Shown here in pieces: positions 1-10,600 of a stretch of DNA of 64,000 bases (the stretch's first letter is position 1; each line of letters begins with the position of its first letter). The stretch comes from Cannabis sativa (Eukaryota; Streptophyta; Magnoliopsida; Rosales; Cannabaceae): contig NW_026870037.1 of the NCBI RefSeq assembly GCF_029168945.1, forward strand, positions 1,178,001 to 1,242,000, given 5' to 3'. The notes below the pieces were generated by a model. That model saw nothing but the letters and a program-made list of their open reading frames with translations. It was not told the origin of the DNA and searched no databases. The translations under genes were made by a program, and so were the position numbers.

Positions 1-524
1 GTATCTTCTTTTCAAAACTCAGGAAGACGAAGGACTTCTTATGGAGCGAGAAATGTCAGAAAGCGCTCGACGAGCTCAAGGCGTATCTTTCATCCCCACC
101 ACTAATGACGAAGCCTAAAGATGGAGAGACGCTTTAAAACTACCTCGCGGTATCAGCTGCAGTCGTTAGCGCCGTTCTCATAAGAGAAGAAAATGGTAAG
201 CAACAACCAGTCTATTATGTGTCTAAAACTCTTTTGGATGCAGAAACTAGGTAAAACCAACTAGAGAAGCTTGCCTTGGCACTTGTTACAGCAGGAAGAA
301 AGCTCAGACCGTACTTCCAATGCCACCTTATTGTGGTACTCACCCAGTATCCACTTCGCTCCATACTACATAAGCCGGAGCTGTCCGGAAGATTAACGAA
401 GTGGGCTGTAGAACTCAGTGAATACGACATCACATTCCAACCAAGGAACGCAATCAAATCACAGGTATTGTCTAGAACAATAACCGAATTCAAAATGGAA
501 GTTTTCAGTCGACGGATCGAGTAA
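1..524 (+). pseudogene. gypsy reverse transcriptase C-terminus and RNase H (decayed)
   Basis: From about position 10 one frame reads the end of the RT and the connection to RNase H, including PVYYVSKTLLDAETR near 208-251. It contains in-frame stops near 136 and 252. From 276 an open stretch continues the RNase H with RKLRPYFQCH and the SGRLTKWAVELSEYDI block typical of plant gypsy elements. The coding then runs directly into the second RNase H near 508; the normal linker is missing, which suggests a small deletion at about 500-508. The stops make this a pseudogene. Confidence 0.8.
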
Positions 525-920
525 TAGGAAAGGATGTGGACTCGGAATAGTACTCACAACCCCAATTGGAGACAGTATTCAATGATCCATTAAATGCAAC
601 TTTAAAGCTACAAATAACGAAGCAGAGTACGAGGCTTTGATAGCCGGACTTGACCTAGCCAAGGAGCTCAACGTAAAGAATATTGAAGTCAACTCAGACT
701 CCCAACTGGTAGTCAACCAGTTCAATGGATCATTCCAAGCAAAAGATTCCAAGATGACGACGTACTTAGAGATAGTCAAAGAAAAGGTAAAATACTTCAC
801 CGAATTTTCAATTATCCAAGTTCCTAGATTAGAAAATAACCATGCAGATGTACTCACAAACTTGGGCTCGACAATTCAAACCAAGAATGGGGTAACAATC
901 CCTGTAGTATATATGCAATG
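508..920 (+). pseudogene. second (archaeal-type) RNase H domain of Tat-type gypsy pol
   Basis: Starting at 508 the frame reads VDGSSNRKGCGLGIVLTTP, the first catalytic strand of an additional RNase H. ATNNEAEYEALIAGLDLA (catalytic Glu) follows at about 606-659, and then NSDSQLV with the third acidic residue near 690-712. An in-frame TGA at about 583-585 breaks it. The domain sits between the gypsy RNase H and the integrase, as in the Tat clade. Function when intact would be removal of RNA from the RNA-DNA hybrid. Confidence 0.78.
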
Positions 921-1997
921 GCCAGCCGTATGGAAGCAACCAGAACAATCAATGAGCGTGGTCGAAAATCAGTCTTGGATGACACCAATCAAAGAATACG
1001 TGCTCCATGGCACCCTCCCTACAAGTTGAGGACCAAAGCCTCCAGGTTCACCTTGTACAATGATCGATTATACAAGAGATCATTCTCGGGGCCCCTCCTC
1101 AGATGTCTAAGTCCATCTGAAGCGAAATACATACTGACAGAACTACACGAAGGTGAATGTGGAAACCACTCGGGACCAAGAAGCCTATGCAACAAGGCTC
1201 TTACAATCGAATACTACTGGCCGACAATGAGGACAGATTCGTATGATTTTGTCAAAAGATGCGACAAATGTCAAAGGTTCACTCAAGTATCACACATGCC
1301 ACCTGAAAAGCTCCATTCAACATTAACTCATTGGCCTTTCATGAAATGGGGAATGGACATCATCGGGAAGATGCCTACAGCTCTAGGACAAAGAGTCTTC
1401 ATGTTGGCAATAACCGACTACTTCACCAAATGGGTAGAAGCAGAAGCCTACGCACAAGTCAGGGATCGAGAAGTCAAAAGCTTTATTTGGAAGAACGTCA
1501 TATGCAGATTCGGTGTGCTAAAAGAAATAATGACTGACAACGGCTCACAATTCATAAGCCTAGACTTTCAAAACATTTGTAATAAATGAGGAATACAACT
1601 CTCATTCTCAACACCTAGATATCCGCAATCGAATGGACAAGCAGAATCAACAAACAAGACAGTGGTGGCATCTTTAAAGAAAAGACTAGACAAGGCCAAA
1701 GGAAGATGGGCAGACAAACTCCCAGGAGTGTTATGGGCATACAGAACGACGTTCCACCGGGGAAACACCTTTCTCCTTAACTTATGGAACAAAAGCTGTC
1801 ATTCCCCCGAAGGCAGGGCTCCCAACCATAAGATTTGAACACACAACAAATGCTAAAAACAGGCAAAATATGGCTCACATGCTTGATACAGTAGATGAAC
1901 AAAGAGAACAAGCATTGATAAGGGTCGCAGCGTATCAACATAAAGTAGCGCAACATTTTAACAAGAACACCAGAGTTCGTCAGTACAACGTTGGAGA
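918..1997 (+). pseudogene. gypsy integrase (decayed, split by a solo LTR)
   Basis: The frame at 918-1589 contains the HHCC zinc module (two His in HEGECGNHS, two Cys in CDKCQRF) and two catalytic Asp residues, in WGMDIIGKM and MTDNGSQFI. A TGA at 1587-1589 interrupts it. The same frame then continues with the catalytic Glu in [11 protein letters not shown] near 1618-1650. A shift at about 1755-1800 follows, and the C-terminal part resumes at 1870-1997. The gene is then cut by the antisense solo LTR and completed at 3899-4084. Confidence 0.82.
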
Positions 1998-3893
1998 TGT
2001 TGGAAATTTATTTTACCAGGATCTTAGATCTACTCACAAGTATGTTGTTTAAACACCCTAAATATGAACTTTCTAAAACGATAAATTAAACACATATAAA
2101 GTTAAGAAAACCTTACATTGATGCAATGGAATTAATGTCTCCTTCCGCTCGCATCTCTAACCCTTGTATCCTTTCTCGTAGCAAAGTATAATCAAGATCT
2201 GAGCCCGAATGTCCTTCTTCTTCAAGTTTGATCCTTCACAGTCTTCCAATCTATGATTGAGTTACTGCTTGCTGTGTGTGGGCACTTACTCTCTCACTAG
2301 GGTTCGAAATTGATGAAGGGAAAAGAGAAGAGGGATTTCGGTCAGGTATAGAAAGTGGGGAAGGCTCAGTTTTTCTGAAGAGAGAAATTTCTGTCAGAAG
2401 ATGATATGAAAACTTGTGATTTGATTGAGCCATCACTTTCTATTTATAGGCAACTACTAGGTTTAGGTTAGGAATTATTTGGCATTTAAAATAATAAAAA
2501 AATCAATTTGAAAATCCACAATAAGTGGCCGGCCATGGTGTTGTAGTGGGCCCCACTTGATTTTGCAGTTTTATCAAATTTTATTTCTATTTTCTCAAAA
2601 ACGCCAATTTTCCAATTCTAACCTTTTAAATGCCAAAACTAATTATTTAATAACTAAAATAGATTATTAAATAATATTGTCATTTAATTTAATTATTAAT
2701 TAGACATATAAAGTCCATTAATAAATAAATAAACCTAGAAACTCTTTTCTTTACAATTTCACCTCGCTAGTGAAAATTCATAAAATTAGACATAGTCTAA
2801 CTTTAGAATTTTAATTGACCAATCACGAATCAACTAATGAGTCTTACAAGCAGAATGTTCTCAACTAGAATGGGGACCATGGATTTATATGCTGAGCTTC
2901 CAATAAGTGAACCATATTTACCAAGTAAATTCCTACTTATTAATTCTTCGTTGAATCCACTCTTAGAACTTAGAATTGCACTCTCAAACTTATATAGAGC
3001 ATATTATATGTTTCACGATATCAATATGCTATCTCATTTAACCATTGTTATAATCTTATTGTGATTTAAAGATCCTCTATATAGATGATCTACATCGAGA
3101 TGGGATTTCTTTACCGTTTTCACCCCTTAATGTATTTTGCCCCTTAAAACACTTAGCTACCTGTAAATGGTGTTTAGTGATCTAATAATTAGTCGCTAAA
3201 CAAGAGCTCATCCATTTACTTCTATTTGCTAAGCTCGAAGGGAATCATCACTTTACTTCTATACACCAAATAGAAGCTATAGATTCCATATTTATGTTCA
3301 GCACTCCCACTCAATCATACTATCATGTTCCCAAAATATACGTATCACCCTGACCTAAAAGTAGGCTTAACTAATAAATCAAAGAACATGAATAGCACTC
3401 CTGAGTTGAGCCTAAGCATATCAGGATTTAGATTCTTTTAATCTTAAGATCAACTACTGATATTGACTTGGAAAGATATATAACGGTAAGTTTGTAATAT
3501 CTTAACTTAGTTGCAATATCGGTCCAGTCCAATGTATACTCCATACATTCGAAACTAGTATACTTTACTAATGTCCTGGAAAGAACATAACACTTACTCC
3601 AAGTGTAAGTACACATCATCGCTGATTATCACATTAGTGTAAACCCAATAACACTGATGAAACATGGACCAAGTCTTTTGATTCATATGATCACAATCAC
3701 ATTCCACTGTGTTGATGATACTGTAATTGTGAATAAACATATGATCTGGATTTAACTGATTTTGTGTGTAAACATAATAAACATATTAAACTATTAGCAT
3801 GTAAAATTCATGCAAACATCAATCACTTCAAATTTCTTATATTGATAACTAATCAGATTGTAAAGAGTTTTATTTAGGGCATAAAACCCAACA
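1998..3893 (-). repeat. Solo LTR (1896 bp, antisense) of the copia family present at 35800-47870
   Basis: Read on the minus strand it begins TGTTGGGTTTTATGCCC and ends with TTCCAACA, the same ends as the LTRs at 35800-37693, 43970-45860 and 45979-47870. It is flanked by an exact 5-bp target duplication, GGAGA at 1993-1997 and 3894-3898. No internal region is present, so it is a solo LTR left by LTR-LTR recombination. It is clearly more diverged than the copies at 35-48 kb, so it is older. It lies inside the integrase frame of the gypsy element. Confidence 0.93.
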
Positions 3894-3898
3894 GGAGA

Positions 3899-4084
3899 TT
3901 GGGTTCTAAGGAAAGTTTTCCAAAATACGAGAGAAGCAGGAGCTGGAAAATTAGGTCCGACATGGGAAGGACCTTACAAGATCTCAAGGATAGTCGGACA
4001 AGGAGCTTACAAACTCCAAGCATTAGATGGATGTGATATAAGCAACAGTTGGAACGCTGTTCACCTAAGACAGTATCATTTCTA
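3899..4084 (+). pseudogene. C-terminal end of the split gypsy integrase
   Basis: Directly after the target duplication of the solo LTR the frame reads WVLRKVFQNTREAGAGKLG, then the GPTWEGPYKI chromodomain-like or GPY/F tail block, and ends at VHLRQYHF followed by TAA. It is the direct continuation of the reading frame that stops at 1997, which confirms that 1998-3893 is an insertion. It carries no stop of its own. Confidence 0.85.
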
Positions 4085-4162
4085 AACTATCAAATTTATT
4101 TTCAATTTAAGTCATAATTTCTATCATATTCTTTTCACCTTACTGACTTAAGCTTAGGAGGA

Positions 4163-4181
4163 TCGACGGCAAAGCCGTCGA
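4163..4181. other. Perfect hairpin in the gypsy 3' region
   Basis: The arms TCGACGGC and GCCGTCGA pair perfectly over 8 bp around the 3-base loop AAA. It lies about 80 bp after the pol stop, in the short stretch before the probable 3' LTR. It is GC-rich in otherwise AT-rich DNA. Role unknown; in the element's RNA it would be a stable stem-loop. Confidence 0.75.
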
Positions 4182-5120
4182 CCGCACCCTCTGACATTTC
4201 AGGATCCAAATACAAACGTCACAAGACCTTGGTAATAGACCGTCAGATAAAAAAGTTTCAATCAGCTGAATTATTATTATTATTATTATTACATCAACTA
4301 TAGCCATTATTATTTTTTACCACATACTATTTATTTCACACGCATATATATAAATACTACTCATTTAAACTACTCCTAATGCAAACTCGATATTTATGCA
4401 TTCTTCAAGTCAATCAATGCAATGAAAAATCAAAATTATCGTCGATACACAATTTCAATTTTTTGCCAGTTAGCGTGACTACTCTTCAAGTCAACCACAC
4501 TTGACTCAAAGAGTAAGGGACAAACTGTAGTAGCCAAAAATTGCACCAGGCTCAAAAGTCTCTTACGGCCCAAATCGGAATTACAATCCTTTAAAACCAA
4601 GTCATTAAATATAACCCACTCATCCAAAATGCCTTGGGCTTTAACTAAAATACAAGGCCCAAACGAGCCCAGCAGCTACAAGACCAATCTAATACAAAGG
4701 ATAGGAACGAGTCTATAACTAAAGCATAAGAATCGATCCTTCCTCCTGGAAAATGGGAAGACCACTTCCCACGTTCGTTCTTCAGAATAGGGAAATTCAA
4801 CCATCAGAGGCTCTATAAAAGGAAAACCTAGGAGTCCTGAAGGATCATCTCATCTTCACTCACTGAACACTCACTCGAGCACTCACGCAATACATTACTA
4901 TTATTATTATCAGTCCTTCTCCATCAGTGTACTGTGGAAATATTTATTTTCTATCTTCTTTATTTATATTCTATTTTTCTTTATTCGAATTATTTACTGA
5001 CTTGATCGTTGGAGTCCCTTCGTCTGGCACCATCCCAGTGTCCCAAGGTCTCAACAGTCCCTTTTTCCTTTGTTCTACAAGTTGTCAGTGCCCGCGATCC
5101 TTCCATTCCGATCATTGTAG
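4182..5120 (+). repeat. Probable 3' LTR of the Tat-type gypsy element, truncated by a LINE
   Basis: The stretch follows the end of pol and holds a TATA box (CTATAAAAGG near 4811-4820), a plausible transcription start region and TC-rich leader-like sequence (TCACTCACTGAACACTCACT near 4855-4875). That is the usual make-up of a U3-R-U5 region. An (ATT)n microsatellite lies at 4272-4291. The exact left border is not clear, and the right end is lost where LINE coding sequence starts at about 5120-5140. The matching 5' LTR is outside the window, so the limits cannot be checked here. Confidence 0.55.
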
Positions 5121-5129
5121 ATTTTGCCC

Positions 5130-7384
5130 TCTACAGTATATCAGGTATGTTTTATCAACACAATTGGGATATTGTTAGACCTTTGGTAACAAAAGTGGTT
5201 TTACATGTGTTGAATGAAGAAGGTAATCCTGTTGTTTTTAACAAAACACTAATCACTTTGATACCAAAGATTAAGAAGCCGAAAACAATGAATGACTTTC
5301 GTCCTATAAGTTTGCTTAATGTTATCTACAAGCTGGTCTCAAAGATGCTAGTTTCTCGGTTCAAAACAGTTCTCCCTCTTATCATTTCTGAGACTCAAAG
5401 TGCTTTCCTCCCAAATAGACTTATCACTGATAATGTTCTTGTTGCTTTTGAACTTATCCACATTTTAAAACATAGAACACGTGGTAGAAAGGGTTATGCT
5501 ACTGTTAAATTAGATGAGTAAAGCTTTTGATCAGGTTGAATGGTCTTTCTTAGCAGTTGTGATGGGTAAAATGGGTTTCAATGTGTGTTGGATCTCTCTT
5601 ATTATGACATGTCTACCTACCAACGAGTTCTCTTTTCTTATCAATGGTGATATCTTAGGATAAATCGTTCCTCAACGAGGTTTACGCCAAGGAGACTCTC
5701 TTTCCCCTTACTTATTTCTCATATGCTCTGAGGGATTATCTAGATTATTGAAATATGAGGAAGATATTGGGAGACTCAAAGGCTTGGTTGTATCTCGTCA
5801 TGCACCTACCATCTCTCATTTATTATTTGTAGATGACAGTCTTTTATTTTGCCAGGCAGATGACGAATCATGTGGAGCTATCAAACGTGCATTAGATATA
5901 TATCATAGAGCATCTGGTCAACAACTCAATAATGACAAGTTCGTCATGTCTTTCTCTCCAAATACAACAGAGGCGGCTAAGCTTTCTTTCCAATACATTT
6001 TGGGGATGCCAATCTGTGAGTGCCATGAGAAATATTTAGGCCTTCCCGCTATTCCGAACATGATAAAAAACAATTATTCGGCAATATAAAGGAACGCATC
6101 TGGAAGTTAATGCATGCTTAGTCTGAGAAGCTTTTTTTAATTGGTGGCAAGTAGGTTCTTTTAAAAGCAGTTGTTCAATCAATTCTAACATATGTTATGA
6201 GCTGTTTCAAGCTTCCAGCAAACTTTTGCAAGCAAATTGAGACCATGATGGCTAGATTTTAGTGGGGTACATCAATTGATAAGAAAAAAATTCATTGGAA
6301 AAAGTGAAAGTTTCTTTGCGAGTCTAAATTGGAAGGAGGAATGGGTTTTTGTGATTTTATTCATTTTAACCAAGCAATGCTTGCAAAACAAGCTTGGCAT
6401 ATCTTTCAAAACTCAGAATCATTTCTCAGTCGAATTCTCAAAAGCAAGTATTTTCCCAATAATAATTTTATGGGGGTTGAATGTTGTGGTATATCTTCCT
6501 TAACATGGCAAAGGATATGTTGGGGACGGGAGCTTTTAGTAAAAGGTCCTCGTTTGAAAGTTGGTGATGGTAATAACATTGTGTGTGGTTCAAATCCTTG
6601 GATTCCACAAAATTCTAAATTTTTCCCACTTCAATACACTGGCTGTGATATTAGCAAAGTCTCTGAATATATCAAAATGGACAAAGTATGGGATTTGGAT
6701 AAATTGCAATCAAATTTTTCACCTATTGATATTGATTATATCATTTCCATTCCTCTCCCATTTCATTATGTCAAGGATGAATGGATTTGGCACCACAATG
6801 AAGGAGAATACTCTGTGCAATCAAGTTATAGGTTGGCTTGTTCTTTAGCTGAAAAAGAAGAATCTAACTGCTCTTCCTCAATGGAAACTTGGTGAAAAAC
6901 TTTCTGGGGTCTAAACCTACCACCAAAAGTCAAAATTTAACTCACTTCTGCTGCATGTAGCTTATGTTCCAATGCTTGAGAATCAGTTGGGTATGCCATA
7001 TTTAGTTGTAAGCATGCTAAAGCAGTTTGGAGGTACACTAATTTTGCTTTCGATCTTCAGGCTGCTACAGGGTTGAAACCGACTGATTTTCTGTTTAATT
7101 TGTCCAAAACATAACTGATTTTCTGTTTAATTTGTCCAAAACATACCCCAAATCTGATATGGGAATGATTTTTTTGCACTGTGGTTTATTTGGTCGGACA
7201 TAAACAATTTCATTCATGGAAAAAACACTCAAAAGGCGCCAAAAATCTATGCGAAAGCTGCTGCATATCTGAAGAATTATCAGCAACTTTAACATCAGCT
7301 TTCTCCTGCTGCAACTTTGCAGTTTTCTGGTGTTGCAGACCACATTCCATGGCCACCTCCTCCACCAAACTGCCTCAAAATACT
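5130..7384 (+). mobile_element. LINE (non-LTR retrotransposon), truncated and decayed: RT plus zf-RVT region
   Basis: Coding sequence starts abruptly inside the RT domain ([12 protein letters not shown] at about 5140) and runs on through [24 protein letters not shown] and [18 protein letters not shown] frame shift at about 5515 separates VKLDE from [12 protein letters not shown]. The catalytic block FVDDSLLF is at about 5827-5850. The zf-RVT region reads WGRELLVKGPRLKVGDGNN near 6520-6575 and WIWHHNEGEYSVQSSYRLA near 6780-6840. The relic ends at about 7384, before any RNase H. Stops and shifts are frequent. The 5' end is truncated into the gypsy LTR. Confidence 0.85.
7082..7145. repeat. 32-bp perfect tandem duplication inside the LINE
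   Basis: The unit starting ACTGATTTTCTGTTTAATTT is present twice, at 7082-7113 and 7114-7145, with no mismatch. It is a local slippage-type duplication in the dead LINE. Confidence 0.9.
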
Positions 7385-7610
7385 AGGTAATTCCCACATA
7401 TGTATTCTATTGCACTAGGTATTAAATTTTAAATGCTTATTTAATTTTTGAAAAACTTTTTTCCAAAATAAATTTAGTTAATCAAAATAAGGCATAAGTT
7501 TATGGAATATATGTACTCCAGCTGAAAATTATTATTATTATTATTAATGCAAGTAATTTTTGTGCTAACATCTTGAATTAATTCATGTACCATTTAATCC
7601 CAGAGGACCC
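7385..7610 (-). other. 3' flank / 3' UTR region of CNX1
   Basis: AT-rich DNA between the LINE relic and the CNX1 stop codon, containing an (ATT)n run near 7529-7546. On the minus strand it must hold the 3' UTR and polyadenylation signals; none stands out clearly. No coding sequence is seen. Confidence 0.5.
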
Positions 7611-10600
7611 TTAGCCACAAGAGCACGAGTTTTTTCCAGTGTCAGCAGAGGCCAATTTATGACTACGCTCCCATTCATCCGTAGAAGCGGCTTCTGCGTG
7701 AGGAACGTGGCGAGGATGTTTCTCTCTCTTGTCACCCTTTATCTGCTTTAATGCATGCTTAAGGGCAGGTAACAAAGCTTCCATGCACTCCCCAACTGCG
7801 TTTGGATTCCCAGGCATGTTGATGATCTGAATATACAACTATGTTATTCAAGAAATTTTCACCAAATGAAATTTCACCAGGACAGTTGGAGACTCGAGAT
7901 TTTCTAGATCTTTTTATCTTTATGAGGAAATGACAATGTCCACGCAAAAATTTAAATTCAAATATGTGATGATGGAAGAAGAGGGGGAAGAGAGAGAGAG
8001 AGAGAGAGAGAGCATACCAGTGTCGATCCCCTTATTCCAGCTGCTGAGCGTGACAGCATAGCAGATGGCGTCACCTGTTTCGAAAACAGTAATGACACTT
8101 ATATGACCAGTAAGAAAAAAGATTATGCAAATCACCACAAGTATCAGTGCACTAGAAAATTGGCAAACACAACACGAGCACAACAAAATCAACAGAACTT
8201 GGACCAAATATGATAAACATAAGATATTTGAAGTGCAGTACCATTCAAATCTCTCTTTTTTGATATTTTAATGTAATGTAATTCACATTTGAACATGCAC
8301 CACTTGTTGCTAGCTCAAGTGGGTGCCTAAAGTGTTCTCAACTGGGAATCGGGGCCAACTGTTTGTTATAAAAATAATATGACAAGCAAATGCAGTATAC
8401 TTATATAGGTAAAGGTTCAAATGTACTACAAGATACAGCATCTAAGTATAATGGCAAATAAGGTACTAGCTTTCTAGCTTCCCATTCCCCAAAGTCCTGC
8501 TCCTCCGATACCTCCCTCTTTCTTCCACCCCCAACTGCATTCTTCAATTTGATTTCGATAATAACAATGAATCTGGTAAAAATAACAATAGAGGGAAGCT
8601 CACCTTCAAGCTCTCTTGCATCATGACATACAAGAGTCCGTGTGTTTCTTTCTCAATACACAACTTAGTTGCTTCAGGGGTTACATCCCGAGGGGAGAAA
8701 CCAGTGCCACCTTGATCAGAACAAAAACTAATGTTATAAAAGTGTGACTTCAAAAGTAATGATGAAAATCTTCTCAAAATACAAAGGGAAAAATCCTTGT
8801 GTTTAAACCGAAATGTGAATACAATTTTTTTTGTTTTACCAAGGGTGAGGATGAGATCAACTTTTTCAATATCACTCCATTTCTGCAGAACATCTTTGAT
8901 TTTGCTCACATCATCAGGTACTGCAGCTGTCAAAACAACTCTAGCTCCTCCTAACTTTCCTGCTGATGAATTTACAACAGAAACTGCTCTAGGACCACTG
9001 CAAAGTTATAGATCTTGTTGTAAGACATTATGTACTTTTATAAAAAGGACTCCAGCACATGCAACGCGGAGAGAAACATTAACTTGTTGACTAGCACTTG
9101 GGTTATTCTTTGCCATGACAAGACAATTATCAGTTTCCTTGCTTAGGAATCAGGACACATATATTGCACATATTTCAAAATCGCCTGTTGAAAATATATA
9201 TGTAGGAGTTTTGTTTTGGTGGCAGTGTGCCTTTTTGCTCCTAGAGCGTCTTTATTTTTGATTGTACATTATAATAATTTAGGACCCTATAATTTTTTAT
9301 AAAATTCTAAATAATTTACCATGCCGCTTCAAAACAACTTGTTTCGTGTGTGTATAAAACAAACTTCAAAACAATCTATTTAGTTTATTCAGCACATGAA
9401 TGAATTACAATCTTAATTTTTTTATATGATGATATACAATATAGTTATTTAGAACTTACCATAAAAATTTGAGAAATTCTGTATGGCACTGAAAAAACAA
9501 AAGAAAATGTTGTGAAACTTGTTTTATATGAGTGATAAATTGTTTTGAAGCTTGTTTATGTTTTGGCACATTAAATTATCCAGAATTTCACAAAAAACTG
9601 ACCGAGATCTTAAATAACTAACTACTATATATGCTGTCATATAAACAAAATAAAAAAGTTAATTTCACCATGTGCCAAAACAAAGATACTTTTATAATAG
9701 GGGCAAAAGGCACACCCTCACAATATAAACTCCCATATATATTTTGAAAATGATCTTGAAACAAATATTTAAAAAAGAGTAATCAACAAGTGAACATGAT
9801 AATGACTTAGATTTTATTTCCTACAGGCTGGAATTCCAAGGACTGGAAATGGAAATTTTATTTCCTTGTTTGGAACTCCATGGACTGGAAATGATGGTGT
9901 GGAATATTGGGAAATTTTCCAGAGGGTCGGCATAGCATTAAATATGTTGCAAAGCATTTAGTATTTCCCATATTGTGCTTCAAACAAGAGTAGTACCAAC
10001 TTTGCTCTTCTACTTTGGCATCAATTAGTGACCTTATTGAAAAGTATTTTCAATAAGGGGTATCCAGATGCAAGCAACTTTCAGTGTCGACCTTCAAAAT
10101 CCCCAACATTAGAATGGTATGATGATTTAGTAATATAACCCAACAATGCACTTGTTGGAGTATTGAGGATTATCTTTTCATGTTTCTTTACTTTTTTTTA
10201 TTGTTGGGAATAGTGGAAATGAGTGAGGAGACATTGATTTACATCAAAAAAACTCCATGGACTGGGAAATTTCCCAAGGGGATTGGCATAGCATTGAATA
10301 TGTTGCAAAGCATTAAGTACTTTCCATGCTTGAGCTTTAAAACAGGAGCAATACCACTTTGCGATTCTTTGGCATCAACTAGTGACCTTATTGAAAAGTA
10401 TACTCAAAAAGGGGTATCCAGATGCAAGCAATTTTCAATGCCAAACTTCAAAATCCCCAGCATTAGATTGATATGATAATTTAAGAATATAATCCAACAA
10501 TGCAGATGTTGAAGTATTAAGGGTTATCCTTTCATGTTTCCCTTTTCATTGGGAACACTGTAACTGAGTGAGGATACATTAATTTATATCAAAGAATTTA

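Larger units (their letters stand above)
1..4084 (+). mobile_element. Ty3/gypsy retrotransposon (Tat-type), internal pol region, 5' end outside the window
   Basis: Pol order is reverse transcriptase end, gypsy RNase H, a second RNase H, then integrase. In plants the second (archaeal-type) RNase H before integrase marks the Tat/Ogre group. The reading frame is broken by many stops and shifts, so this copy is dead. It is interrupted at 1998-3893 by an antisense solo LTR of another family; the pol frame resumes exactly after it and ends at a TAA at 4082-4084. The element runs off the left edge of the window. Its probable 3' LTR follows at about 4182-5120, where a LINE cuts into it. Confidence 0.85.
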
